DNA from: Siphonodentalium dalli
Lineage: Eukaryota > Mollusca > Scaphopoda > Gadilida > Siphonodentaliidae
NCBI GenBank assembly: GCA_032622095.1
Contig: CP136063.1
Coordinates: 281,285,426 to 281,349,425, forward strand
DNA: 64,000 nt
Direction: 5' to 3'
Below, one piece after another: positions 49,870 to 60,965 of the stretch (positions are counted from its first letter, which is position 1; the number at the start of each line of letters is the position of its first letter). The translations under genes were made by a program, and so were the position numbers. Under the pieces are notes generated by a model that ran no database searches, was not told where the DNA came from, and worked only from the letters and a program-made list of their open reading frames with translations.

Positions 49870-50208
49870 CAGTCTGATCCACATACTGATCAGTAGACCC
49901 AAGCAGATAACAGTCTGATCGACATCTTGATCATCAGACCCGAGCAGATAATGGTCTGATTAAAATCTCACCCATCGTTGCCAAACAGATAATGGTCTAA
50001 ATAAAATCTCACCGCCATTGCCAAACAGATAATGGTCTGTTTGATCTATATGTCGGAGGAGCTAAGCCAATAACAATCTGCTTAAGCTCTCGATCATTGG
50101 AGCCAAGCAGATGGCAGTCCACTATAAAAATCTTGACCACCAAGGTCTTGAAGATAACAGTCTGATCAACATGTAGATCATCGGAGCGAAGCAGATAGCA
50201 GTCTGCTC
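49840..50208 (+). repeat. 41-bp minisatellite spanning stop codon and 3' UTR
   Basis: AGCAGATAA recurs at 49861, 49902 and 49943, 41 bases apart, then as diverged units (CAAACAGATAATGGTCT) to about 50208, roughly nine in all. An AATAAA is at 50000-50005 within it. The array begins inside the coding sequence. Confidence 0.88.
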
Positions 50209-50781
50209 AAAATATGATGTTAATCTCTTCAGATCATTAATATTTATTGAAAAGGTTCTACTATGAAAATTAAAATTATATTTAGTTACCGGAGTGAAAC
50301 CATAATATGTTGGATACTCAGGTATGGACAAGTTTTACTGCAATTTTTTTTTAGACATGTAATAGGCTAGACCAAGTTGTAGTAATAGGCAGGCAGTATG
50401 ACTGCTCGTCATATATCCCAGTTACTCTGCATGCAAGAGACAATAGTTGGTTTAGTTTGGATAACATTGCACTTCAAATTTATTTTAATTTATTTAAATT
50501 GCTTCAACAGTAAGGGCTGCAATGTAGTTTTGCATGAACTCTCAACTCAACGAAACAAATGGCAATTAGACCTGAGAAACTGAATTTATTTGGCCATTTT
50601 TCAGAAACTTGAATTGGCCAAATTGAAAAACCAAAATCTACATCATTGAGATAACCGATTACAAACAATAGAATAAAAACACACGCAAAGCTAATGAGTA
50701 ATATATACACCAAAAGTGGGTATCGTATATGAATATAAACAAACATTGATTTGCCTTTTATTTGACCTGGTGTTATATTTA
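49870..50781 (+). other. USP24: Probable 3' UTR of USP24-like gene
   Basis: Non-coding sequence after the stop. Candidate polyadenylation signals AATAAA occur at 50000-50005 and 50672-50677, and later at 51470-51475. Sequence alone does not tell which is used. Confidence 0.5.
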
Positions 50782-51058
50782 ACATAGCGGGCTAGCATCA
50801 CCAAATTCACCCTCTGGGGACCTCATTCTGCATGGCCTCATCTGTTGGAGATATAGAGAAACCAAATTAAAAAAGAAATAGAATCTATGTGAAGAAGTTT
50901 CTATAGAAATTTGATAATAAAGAAACTTTCCCGAGAAGATGAGGCGGTCCCCAGAGGGTGAATTTAGTGATGCTAGCCCCCTATTCGGGATAGCGTCACT
51001 AAATTCACCCTCTTGGGACCTCATTCTGTATATGACAGACACTCTATAATCAGGCTTT
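50782..51058. mobile_element. Family E MITE, left-truncated long form (E10)
   Basis: Begins at the loop of the left hairpin (AACATAGCGGGCTAGC), has the interior GAAGTTTCTATAGAAATTTG and a right hairpin to CCTCATTCTGT, end ATCAGGCTTT. Truncation at the loop suggests a fold-dependent deletion. Confidence 0.85.
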
Positions 51059-51516
51059 TATATGAGAACAGTATTGTGTGTTATATAAGAAAGGATGTGA
51101 TAATAGTGGCTAATCACTGTTTTGATATGGAAGCATGCTGGACTTCTTGTACATAGTTATCCAAACATATACACAGGCGCACATCTATAGGTTAAATATT
51201 AATAAATGTAAGGGTCTTAGTGAGATCTGGTTATATCGTGAGAGGGGGTTGCTGACTATATGCTTGAAACTTTTGGCCAAATGAAGTGATACTTAATTAC
51301 ACACCTGTTGCTGAAAAATACATGTCCTGCGTCTCACTCTGTTTTATATTGTTTAGGTGTTCTCTGCACAATGCAACCTGTATATTTATAATAAGAAATA
51401 TTAAATGATAAAAGAAAATGTCAAAGAAATCTTTAAACGTAGGATGTAGGAGATATTAGATGGGTGTGTAATAAACACCTGACTGTATATTTGTGTTGCT
51501 GGCCAAAAATTTATGG
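51059..51516. other. Downstream sequence, unassigned
   Basis: No feature recognised apart from an AATAAA at 51470-51475. Confidence 0.5.
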
Positions 51517-51736
51517 GATCATGGAATGGTAACATTGAAGGCCTCTCGTGTGATCTTTATGATCATGGAATGGTAACATTGAAGGCCTCTCGTGTGATCT
51601 TTATGATCATGGAATGGTAACATTGAAGGCCTCTCGTGTGATCTTTATGATCATGGAATGGTAACATTGAAGGCCTCTCGTGTGATCTTTATGATCATGG
51701 AATGGTAACATTGAAGGCCTCTCGTGTGATCTTTAT
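51517..51736. repeat. 44-bp tandem repeat, exactly five copies
   Basis: GATCATGGAATGGTAACATT starts units at 51517, 51561, 51605, 51649 and 51693. The copies look identical, so the expansion is recent. Confidence 0.97.
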
Positions 51737-51794
51737 GCCATCTCACTTGTAGCATGTGCAGTTTTGTGCATTTAATTAAAGATACCCTTCCGAT

Positions 51795-51948
51795 TTAACC
51801 CTTTCGAGACAGGAGCTGATCTGGTGCAGCATTAAGGACCCTGTGCCAGTGGACTCCATTATGGGAGACTCGCATATATAAATAAGAGAAAGCATTAGCA
51901 CAATTTTTTTCCCAAAATTTCAGTAAGCTCCAGTCGTCGAAGGGTTAA
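51795..51948. mobile_element. Family A TTAA MITE, short copy A6
   Basis: TTAA-CCCTTTCGAGACAGGAGCTG and AAGCTCCAGTCGTCGAAGGG-TTAA with a single degraded core (GGGAGACTCGCATATATAA). Confidence 0.85.
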
Positions 51949-51984
51949 CACCCCAAATTACTATTTCTTTGGGTTTAGGGTGTA

Positions 51985-52455
51985 AAATATATGATTTGAG
52001 TCGAGGAACCCACCCTTCAAAGCTCAAGAGCAATCAAATTTTGATACTTTCTACCCCTCAAATTCCATATATGATGATGACTGGTTTGAACTGGAATTCC
52101 CCAGCACATGTCATCACAAATGTAAACAAACATGTTCTTTCACCTGTGCTCAGCATGCATGGTATTATAACTTGTCTATGTTCATGCATAAAATATGATT
52201 ACTGAATCGGGAATACGTATAACTATGTATCTGCAGCCATATAATTTTAATCATCTTTTATTGCGAGAATAATATCCGATGGATGTTAAACGTGACCTCC
52301 CGACTCTTGTTACAGCATCTGCGCATGTCCGTATATATTTCCAGTGGAATTTTTGCTAGGCTGACAATAATTTGAGGTGTAAAATAGATTTTAAAAATAG
52401 AAATCTAATAACTATGAGCTTTGAAGGGTGGGTTCCTTGACTCAAATCAAATACC
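51985..52455. mobile_element. ~470-bp inverted-repeat element
   Basis: ATGATTTGAGTCGAGGAACC / CACCCTTCAAAGCTCA at the left is inverted at the right (TGAGCTTTGAAGGGTG, GGTTCCTTGACTCAAATCA), a ~37-bp terminal repeat. No coding potential recognised. A poly-C run follows at about 52452-52466. Confidence 0.75.
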
Positions 52456-52466
52456 CCCCCCCCCCC

Positions 52467-53727
52467 TAAATATTAATGTAAGGATGATAAATTGTACAGG
52501 TCCCCTTTGACGGTGTGTATTGTATTATACTGTATAGTGTTTTGTAAATAACTTGAGAAATTACACAGAGGATACCAATAGTTGTATATTCTGATACCGT
52601 TATATTTTATGCAATGTGAGCGGAGTCTCAGCGGACATGTTAATGTGTCTCCGATGTGAGAATGTGTGTAACGGCTGCTGTTAGGCCATTAATCCTTTCT
52701 TTACTAAATGAATTCTCCCATTCAGTTATAAAGTATATGCTGGAATGGCCTATTATTTATTGGAAGGGGTGTTCAGTAAATACAAGCAGATGACAGATAA
52801 GCGAAATGATAATACAAGTTCAGAATGATTCCTGTTTATGGGAGGGAAATGTTCATCATAAGGAACTATGGTCGTTTGGTGATAAAAAAATCTGAACAAT
52901 TCCTTTGGGATCTGCTCATCAATGAGTATTTAGTAAGGAAAGGGTTAAAAATAAATACCTGTGTTCTCAAGAAATCATACATGAAATATTCTGGTCCACA
53001 ATGGCCAGATGTTATCCCAAATGAAATAATTTTTAGCCAAATTTCAAATGATATCGGACTAATATTAAAGCATCTATGTCACATTTGTTCTTATGGTTTT
53101 AGCAATTATTGACTGAACATTTTCTTAATAAATAGCTTTTTCTTTCTCGTGGAATAGAGCGCTCACTTGCCAAAATATTAATTAAATTTTCATTTGGCAA
53201 GTGGTAGCGCGAACCCTGAATATCAGATGAGGGAGTGGGCATTTGAATCCTAGAATTTCCCCAAGCAGTCTATATGTAGAATCTATCTTTCAGTGCCTTT
53301 TTCACAAATTATATCTTCAACAGGTGCCTATTTCTAAATGTGGATAAATGGAAGATTGGATTTTATTTTTTTTTATTTATTTAAACAAATTAATTTGTGA
53401 TGAGGCCCTTTACAGGTGATGAGTGGGGTGCCTGAGAACACAGTATATTTATTTACTTGGTCTAAATGTGTCCTCCAGTGTGCATGTGTACTGTATAACA
53501 GCTGATGTTAATGTGTGAATATCCCCAAATGTACGACTGTGTCTTGTTTGAGAAAATAGATTCCTGGTAAATACTTTTCATATAGCTCACCTTGGTCGTC
53601 ATACAAAATTTTTAGATTTCCTTTCAGTTTCTTATAAAATGAAATATTTGAGAAAATTAACAGCACATTGGATGTAACTCCATCAGAACTGATCAGACTG
53701 ACTGAAGTGTGAACTTGACCAAGGCTT
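52467..53727. other. Intergenic, mostly unassigned
   Basis: TTAATCCTTTCTTTACTAAA at about 52689 resembles an end of a further TTAA family; the block at 53395-53470 is an inverted relative of 39037-39130. The 95-residue open frame at 52825-53112 has no recognisable similarity. Confidence 0.45.
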
Positions 53728-54117
53728 TTAACCCTTTACCCAACAGAAGGGCCCTGTGCCAATGCATTCTCTTATATATGCGAGTCGACCATAGGTCGCC
53801 TCGCATATATAAGAGAATGCATTGGCTTAACACATTAAAAATTATAAAATTGTTAAAGAATGTAAGAAAAATTGGTAAAAAGTGTTAAAAAAAGATTTTT
53901 TTTAGGCCAATGCTTTCTCTTATATATGCGAGGCGACCTATGGTCGACTCGCATATATAAGAGAATGCATTGGCACAGGGCATAACTGTAACCATCACAA
54001 TGTGGTCAATGAGCCATTTCCAATGATATCCATATGTGTATGGTTCTATTGAGACAGACCGAAGATATTTTAGGCTGTTGAAGCTTTATTTGGCCGGTTT
54101 GTTGGGTAAAGGGTTAA
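53728..54117 (+). mobile_element. Family B TTAA MITE, copy B4 (complete)
   Basis: TTAA-CCCTTTACCCAACAGAAGGG to GTTGGGTAAAGGG-TTAA. Two cores; spacer TTAACACATTAAAAATTATA. Family E copy E11 follows three bases later. Confidence 0.92.
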
Positions 54118-54119
54118 TC

Positions 54120-54580
54120 CAAGCCTGAGTTTAGTGTCTCTGACATTTGCAGAATGAGGTCCCCAGAGGGTGAATTTAGTGACGTTATCCTGCATAGCGG
54201 GCTAGTGTCACCAAATTCACCCTCGGGGACCTCATTCTTCTTTGGCCTTATTTGCTATGGGATACCTATGATCAGATTGAAGTTCCCCAGTTGAAGTTAG
54301 TGATGTTCACCCATCAGTCACCTCGATTATGCAATTTATTTTCTGCAAATTATGGGATATAGAAACTGAACAGAAGGAAAAAAGTAACTAAAAACAATGT
54401 TAACTTGAGACTATAGATATTTCCTAGAAGATGATGCCTAAGCAGAATGATGCCTAAGCAGAATGAGGTCCCCAGATGGTGAATGTGGTGATGCTAGCCC
54501 ACTATGCAGGATAGCATCACTAAATTCACCCTCTTGGGACCTCATTCTGCAAATGACAGACACACTAAACTCAGGCTTGT
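54120..54580. mobile_element. Family E MITE, complete long form (E11)
   Basis: CAAGCCTGAGTTTAGTGTCT start, two hairpins, full interior (GATCAGATTGAAGTTCCCCA, GGATATAGAAACTGAACAGA), end CACACTAAACTCAGGCTTG. A good reference copy of the long form. Contains a short GCCTAAGCAGAATGAT duplication. Confidence 0.9.
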
Positions 54581-54612
54581 TTTTTCACCTGTGGGATATA
54601 TAAATGGGTTCC

Positions 54613-55215
54613 ATCCATTAATCTGTAGCATCTTTGGGACTCTCTATCTCAGTCTTCATAGGCCAGATTAGAATGATCTTTGGTACGCTAATGAGCCAGC
54701 ATGGGAATAGAATATCTCTAAAGAAATGGTTCATAAATTCATTTTTTGCATAGTTATGGCCCTTAGATTAAATAATGCATCTGCTTTAACTTTTTATCTC
54801 TGTTATCATAGCTCATGATTGAATTATCTTTAGTATACTCATGAGGCAGCAAGAAGATAACATATTTTGTTCATTCATTTCGTCTGAAGTTATGGCCCTT
54901 GGGAGTGTTAAAATATTTACATCCTCCCCATCCTCCATTAATCTGTAGCAACTTTGGGACTGTCTATCTCAGTCATCAAAGGCCAGATTTGAGTGATCTT
55001 TGGTACGCTAATGAACCAGCATGGGAAAAGAATATCTCTAAAGAAATGGTTCATAAATTCATTTTTTGCATAGTTATGGCCCTTAGATTAAATAATGCAT
55101 CTGCTTTAACTTTTTATCTCTGTTATCATAGCTCATGATTGAATTATCTTTAGTATACTCATGAGGCAGCAAGAAGATAACATATTTTGTCCATTCATTT
55201 CGTCTGAAGTTATTA
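54613..55215. repeat. ~320-bp tandem duplication, two copies
   Basis: TTAATCTGTAGCA starts copies at about 54619 and 54939. GATCTTTGGTACGCTAATGA, ATGGTTCATAAATTCATTTT and CTCATGAGGCAGCAAGAAGA are repeated with few differences. Each copy itself has two half-units (ATTATCTTTAGTATACTCATGA vs ATGATCTTTGGTACGCTAATGA). Confidence 0.9.
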
Positions 55216-55439
55216 GATTGTAAAATATGTCCCTCCCTGTATCCCTGTGATCTTCGATCGGATGTGAATGATCCACAATTGGATGAAGGATATCCACATG
55301 ATAAACAGGTTTTGTCCAGTCATCACAGGCCAAATTAAAACATATTACAAATTAAGCTAACTCAGAAAATCGGACCGATCGTTGGAAGGACAGACGGACA
55401 CCAATAATTTCTATAATCCTCTGAAAAAGCTTTTCTAAA

Positions 55440-55889
55440 CTAATATTTGGGATGTGAGAAAATAGTTAAGGACATAGCCTTGGTCAAGTTCGAATATGAG
55501 TTTGGTCCACCAAGATTATGGTTCTTGTTTACTCAATATTTTCTGATTATTTTGGATTTTGTATGATAAGTTGATAACTAATCACGAACTTACAGTTATC
55601 CAACTGTTTTTAACCCTTTCTATACTAAATAATCATTGACGAGTAGTTCCCTTAGGAAATGTTCAGATAATAAGTTCAACAAACGACCCTTGTATCCCTT
55701 TATAGCTGAATTGGAGAATCTATTTAGTATAGAAATTCAATATGTGGATACGTAATGCAAGGCAGGTAGAAATTGGGTTTGGTACATCAAACTTAGTATT
55801 GCCTGCTTTACAACTTTCATGTCTCAACACACTGACATGAGAATCACAAGATATCATTGTGGCCAATCAAAGTGTGGGTTCTTAGTGGA
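55440..55889. other. Unassigned, with possible decayed TTAA element
   Basis: TTAA-CCCTTTCTATACTAAAT at about 55611 and an inverted ATTTAGTATAGAAA near 55720 could be ends of a short TTAA MITE. The right TTAA is not intact. Confidence 0.4.
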
Positions 55890-56023
55890 CAAGCCTTGAA
55901 ATAGGGTGTCTGTCATTTGCAGAATGAGGTCCCCAGAGGGTGAATTTAGTGATGCTACCCCGCATAGCGGGCTAGCATCACCAAATTCACCCTCTGCAAA
56001 TGACAGACACTATTTCAAGGCTT
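55890..56023. mobile_element. Family E short hairpin (E12) with internal deletion
   Basis: CAAGCCTTGAAATAGGGTGT to CACTATTTCAAGGCTT. Right stem lacks GGGGACCTCATT. Flanks TTAGTGGA / TTAGTGAA form a 7/8 8-bp target duplication. Confidence 0.87.
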
Positions 56024-56079
56024 CTTAGTGAAGCAGTTTTTATTTTCCCCAGATTGTTTGTACAATATATATGTTTGCT

Positions 56080-57225
56080 TTAAGGCCAGATAAACTAAAT
56101 AGTTTGGTTTCTCAGAGAATATTGTTTTTCTTTTTTAAAAGTGATGAGGGAGGTAGATATTTCTATTTATTATTTATTTAAAATTATTTTTGTGAGGAGG
56201 CAGGTATTTATATATAAAATATTTATTTTAGTCCCATTGTTCACCCAAGATACTAAATATGGGCAGCATACCAAATCATGACTGAGGTCTATCACCCTTA
56301 ATTTCAAACCCACAGATTTGTAATAAACGTGTGGATAGAATATTACTCATGAAGACATAGAAACTTCATTCATAAAATTTTATCAGACCTCGGCCTCTAA
56401 TTGAGCATTAGCATTAATCTTTACTCAACAGTGTTAGAGTTTACATGTTAACCCTTTACCCAACAGAACGGCCCTGTGCCAATGCATTCTCTTATATATG
56501 CGAGTCGACCATAGGTCGCCTCGCATATATAAGAGAATGCATTGGCTTAACACATTAAAAATTATAAAATTGTTAAAGAATGTAAGAAAAAATGGTAAAA
56601 AGTGTTAAAAAAGATTTTTTTTAGGCCAATGCATTCTCTTATATATGCGAGGCGACCTATGGTCGACTCGCATATATAAGAGAATGCATTGGCACAGGGC
56701 ATAACTGTAACTATCACAATGTGGTCAAGGAGCCGGTTCCAATGATATCCATATTTGTATGGTTCTATTGAGACAGACCGAAGATATTTTATGCTGTTGA
56801 AGCTTTATTTGGCCGGTTTTGGCCGGTTTGTTGGGAAAAGGGTTAATATGAAATAGACATAAATGAAAATATATGAAACACTGATTTGTTGGATAGTGAT
56901 TCATCATTATAGAAATAAGGCATTGTTGCATCTCGTTTCTTGTAAACTTTTGCCACAAAGACTTTTTTTCAGATGAATAGTGATGAGCATTATTTATTTA
57001 TTTATTGACAAAATTATGGCAGGTCATAAATATGATTGAGTAGCAGGTTTATATGTAACCCACAGGGAGCCTCACATAGATGGGTGCATGCACTGCAGAG
57101 TGTCATCTGTTCCAGTCTAAATGGGGCTCCCTATGGGTTTCAATATGCTTGAGTAGCAGGTTTTTTGGGGAGGAGGCTTTCCCTGAGAAACGCACTATTT
57201 TGTTTATCTGGCCCAATATATATGT
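56080..57225. mobile_element. Dispersed inverted-end element, copy 2, with B5 inserted
   Basis: AAGGCCAGATAAACTAAATAG near 56083 is inverted as TATTTTGTTTATCTGGCCCAA near 57200-57220. The interior matches 6985-7565 and, right of B5, one unexpanded equivalent of the 83-bp unit at about 56900-56990 (TATAGAAATAAGG, TTGTTGCATCTCGTTTCTTG, TTTCAGATGAATAGTGAT). 57055-57150 holds a GGGAGCC...GGCTCCC inverted pair related to 58500-58590. Confidence 0.7.
56448..56846 (+). mobile_element. Family B TTAA MITE, copy B5 (complete)
   Basis: TTAA-CCCTTTACCCAACAGAACGG to GTTGGGAAAAGGG-TTAA; two intact cores. Inserted in the dispersed element whose other copy (7540-7560) lacks it. Confidence 0.92.
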
Positions 57226-57265
57226 TTGCTTATGAGATCCTTTGCCATGTTATCTGTGTTGTCCA

Positions 57266-57709
57266 CAAGTGTGGAAATAAGGTGTCTGTCATTTGAAGAA
57301 TGAGGTCCCCAGAGGGTGAATTTAGTGATGCTATCCTGCATGGTGGGCTAGCATCACCAAATTCACCCTCTGGGAACCTCATTCTGCTTAGGCCTCATCA
57401 GATATGGGAGACCTAGGAACAGATTGAAGTTTCCCAGTTGAAGTTGGTGATGTTCACCCATTAGTCACCTCAATTATGCATTTTATCTTCTGCAAATTAG
57501 GGGATATAGAAACTGAACAGAAGGGAAAAAGTAACTAAAAACAATGTTAATTTGAGAATCTAGATACTTGCCAGAAGACGAGTCCAAAGCAGAATGAGGT
57601 CCCAGAGGGTGAATTTGGTGATGCTAGCCTGCTGTGTGGGATAGCGCCACTAAATTCACCCCCTGGGAACCTCATTCTGCAAATGACAGACACCATATTT
57701 CCAGACTTG
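57266..57709. mobile_element. Family E MITE, complete long form (E13)
   Basis: CAAGTGTGGAAATAAGGTGT to CACCATATTTCCAGACTTG; flanks GTTGTCCA on both sides, an exact 8-bp target duplication. Two hairpins and full interior. Confidence 0.92.
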
Positions 57710-57776
57710 GTTGTCCATTGAAGCTACCCGTTTGTTATGTTTTATATCTGTTTAGGTTTGGTCCGTATGCATAAAA

Positions 57777-57993
57777 TACAGTAAAGCACTAAATAATCGA
57801 CTCCTTAACCACAGCAGAATTATGGGTAATTTTTCAGGATTTAGTCGGAAATAAAGCTTGTTGCAATTCATCGGAAAGATCTCAGTGAAAGCTTTCCGAT
57901 GAATGGCAACAAGCCATATTTTCGACTAAATCCTGAAGAATTACCCATAATTCTGCTGTGGTTAAGGAGTCGATTATTTAGGGCTTTACTGTA
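57777..57993. mobile_element. Family F Tc1/mariner-like hairpin (F3)
   Basis: TA-CAGTAAAGCACTAAATAATC and its inverse GATTATTTAGGGCTTTACTG-TA; the stem continues through GAATTATGGGTAA / TTACCCATAATTC and GCTTTCCGATGAAT to a short loop. CAGT ends next to TA are typical of Tc1/mariner MITEs. Confidence 0.88.
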
Positions 57994-58347
57994 TCCACCA
58001 GAGCCATCTACTCAAACCAGGTTTGGTCACTTATTGTTGCTTCAAAGGGATTTGAGTTCTTCCCAGAGGGTACATGTGAAAAGTCATTTAACATCTGTAA
58101 AACAAATATCATTAACAAGTACATGTGAAAGCAGAACAACTTTGTTCATATTATGTTTATCAATAATCAAAGGGATTTTGCATGCAAAATCATTGTTATG
58201 TAAACATTATTGCTTCAGCTACATTGCCGATCAAAGTCAATTAGTGCAATAAAATACCGAAGCCTAATCAAAATGTAAAGGTATGTACATTGGAAAATGT
58301 CAAAGCTCTGAAAAACCGACTTAAATATTTGATGTACCTGTTTTTTT

Positions 58348-58432
58348 TTACCCTGTGCCAATGCATTCTCTTATATATGCGAGTCGACCACATAGGTCGA
58401 CTCACACATATAAGAGAATGCATTGGCCTAAC
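58348..58432 (+). repeat. Solitary palindromic core
   Basis: CCCTGTGCCAATGCATTC ... GAATGCATTGGCCTAACAA at 58351-58435 with the ATATATGCGAGTCGACC arms, but no TTAA element ends around it. AT-rich spacer like that in family C follows. Confidence 0.85.
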
Positions 58433-58494
58433 AATTTTTTATCATTTTTTTTAAATAAATGTTTCTTACAATTTTTAGGACATAAAATAAAAAA

Positions 58495-58592
58495 CATCCA
58501 TTACCCTGCAGGGAGCCCCACACATATAGAAGCATATAGAAGAGTGTCGTCTGCTCATGTTTGTCTGGGGCTCTGTATGGGTGTTTGTTGAC
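58495..58592. repeat. Imperfect hairpin (GCAGGGAGCCCC / GGGGCTCTGTATGGG)
   Basis: Related to the structure at 57055-57150. Short; family unknown. 57994-58340 and 58593-58950 are otherwise unassigned. Confidence 0.5.
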
Positions 58593-58959
58593 AAATCACT
58601 GTGACAGTAATGTTTACACAATAATGGTTTCAACATGCAAAATATCATCATTTGAAAATTATTTATAGTTAATATGGAACAAAGTTCATCTATTTTTTAC
58701 ATGTATTTGTTGATATTTGTTTTACAGACAATTTGTTTTACAGACATTCATAGATATTTCACATCTATCAAGTCCCTTTAACTCTGTTAATGTCAAATGT
58801 GACCAGATCAGCCCAAAAATAGTTTACTCAGAAAGCCAGACAGCTGGATATCTGGTTCTTACAGCTGTACTTATGGAAGTTCATTTTTCAGTTATTAGAC
58901 AGAATTAGATTGAAATAGTCTATCATCACCCATCAAGCATCAACAGACTTTATAATCTA

Positions 58960-59230
58960 TATCTATAAAACCCGTTATCTCTGTATGTAACTCTGTCACG
59001 CTTTTTGCACGTTTATAACTTTTCAACCATAGGTCCAATGTAGCCCAAATTTGAATGACAGCCTATATTGTGTTGTAAAGATGACTCAGAAAAATTATCA
59101 CCGATTGGTTGAAGAAAACCGGAGATCGAACATGGTCACCAACGGCCATATTTGCACTCAAGTATACACTAATTCTTATGTTTATCCAAATGATGTCACA
59201 TGCAAACCCATACTTGTTTTGTGAAACTTC
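58960..59230 (+). repeat. Possible Helitron-like 5' end fragment
   Basis: TCTATATCTATAAAACCCGTTA followed by GTAACTCTGTCACGC and CCGATTGGTTGAAGAAAACCGG recalls the start of AT-target elements of Helitron type, but no CTRR end with hairpin is found downstream. Confidence 0.3.
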
Positions 59231-59234
59231 CATG

Positions 59235-59585
59235 CACTCATTCTGTATGGCCTCATCCTCTATGGGAGACATAGACTCAGATTGAAGTTCCCAAATGGTG
59301 AATATTGTGATGTACACCCATTGGGAACCTCGGTTATGCAATGTGTCATCTGCCAATTTGGGGATACAGAGAAACTAAACTAAAAAAAGAAATAGAAACT
59401 AAGTTAAGAAGTTTCTATAGAAATTTTATAATAAAGAAACTTTCCAAAGAAGATGAGGCCCAAGCAGAATGAGGTCACCAGAGGGTGAATTTAGTGATGC
59501 TAGCCTGCTATGCGGGATAGCTTAACTAAATTCACCCTCTGGGGACCTCATTCTGCAAATGACAGGCACCTTATCTCAGGCCTGT
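59235..59585. mobile_element. Family E MITE, left-truncated long form (E14)
   Basis: Starts CACTCATTCTGTATGGCCTC in the left hairpin, interior CAGATTGAAGTTCCCAAATG, right hairpin 59465-59556, end TTATCTCAGGCCTG. Confidence 0.87.
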
Positions 59586-59679
59586 GAATAACCCAGCAGT
59601 TTGTGTTGGCGCGATACAGTTATGTAATATGCATTCTGCGAGTTTTCGGTGAAATATTATAATTAGAGCATGTCTTGTC

Positions 59680-59832
59680 ATTGACTACATGGGTATAGTG
59701 AACAGTGGGGTGGGTATAGTGAACAGTGGGGTGGGTATAGTGAACAGTGGGGTGGGTATAGATCACTCTGCTTTACATTGTGTTTGACTTATACCCACCC
59801 ACTGGGCACTATACCCGCATAGTCAACTCCAA
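59680..59832. repeat. 21-bp tandem repeat with inverted partner
   Basis: GTGAACAGTGGGGTGGGTATA occurs about three times from 59698; further on TTATACCCACCCACTGGGCA and CTATACCCGCATAGTC are inverse to GACTACATGGGTATAG plus one unit. The original hairpin probably gained tandem units in its left arm. Confidence 0.85.
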
Positions 59833-60268
59833 GCCATGTTCTATTTATTACATATTTTTCCCCCACTATGGGCATAGGATCTATGAATGCTTGATGGGCG
59901 ATGTTGGAAATTCATCCGAAACCGTTGCAGGTTTAAAACCCCGTTGAGGCCTTATTCATGGGTCATTCTGATTCAAATTAGTCATTTATAAAATTACGAT
60001 ATCTCTGCATAATCCAGTGGCCATGTTTAGGTCAGATATGGATTATTTGAATGATTGATTTGCTCTAAACCATAATTGTGTGACAGTGTGTGACCATGTC
60101 CCTGTCAACTAATCATTATTAACTGTTAATAACAATTGTTCAAGTGCTGAAATCAACTACTCAATCACCTATTTTTATGCAATAATTTAATAAATGATTT
60201 TATTTATACGTATTGTGTAATTTCTGTACCAAATAGCCCAATATGGGGATCTCAAGTCAAAATATGAA
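59833..60268. other. Unassigned intergenic
   Basis: No feature recognised. Confidence 0.5.
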
Positions 60269-60404
60269 CAAGCCTGAGGTGTAAGCAGAATGAGGTCCCC
60301 AGAGGGTGAATTTGGTGATGCTAGCCTGCTATGCGAGGTAGCATCACTAAATTCACCCTCTGGGGACCTCATTCTGCAAATGACAGACACCCTATTTCAA
60401 GGCT
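60269..60404. mobile_element. Family E short hairpin (E15)
   Basis: CAAGCCTGAGGTGTAAGCAGAA to GACACCCTATTTCAAGGCTG; near-perfect stem around GCAGAATGAGGTCCCCAGAG. The left outer end resembles the interior junction (GTGTAAGCAG), so it may be one half of a long form. Confidence 0.87.
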
Positions 60405-60406
60405 GA

Positions 60407-60752
60407 ATTCTGCACACCATACCGCCAAATTTATTGGAGAAATGTTTTTAAAATGTACAGGCATGTTTAGGATCACTTGTAGATGGGAGCTATCAAATTT
60501 GAATGATATTCAATCCAAAACATGGCTGCCGGCAGCCATCTTGGACTTTACTCTTTACATCCTAAAATTACTTAGGCATGCCCCACTGCCAACATATAAT
60601 ATTCATCCAATTGATCCCAAACTTCATATGACTGTTGAACTCTGGTATCACTTAAACATATAAACTTTCCACATTCCTTATCACTCCATTGACTAATGTA
60701 TGACATTATCCCCTCTCCAAGCTGAGCTATAATGTCATTGACACTTTCATTA
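60407..60752 (+). mobile_element. Family G short copy (G5)
   Basis: TATTGGAGAAATGTTTTTAA, GGCAGCCATCTTGGACTTTA, CATCCAATTGATCCCAAACT, ending AGCTGAGCTATAATGTCATT and CACTTTCATT. Same structure as 3828-4180 and 27545-28080. Confidence 0.85.
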
Positions 60753-60965
60753 TTGGGACCATATCATCATGTTCAATGTTGTATTATTATGTGTACCTAT
60801 ACCATATTATGGTACACAGTGTCGATGTCCAAACTGACCACTCGTCTGTCTGTCTTTTTTTTTTTTAAAGTTAACAAAATTTGAAAAAGTGATACCATTA
60901 TAACTTCCGCTCTTTAGGAAGGCTTGAACATTTTCGTCAATGTGACGAGGTTTATATCATTCTTG

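Noticed and set aside
52825-53112. 95-residue open frame downstream of USP24
   Set aside because: No recognisable similarity and no supporting promoter, splice or repeat context.
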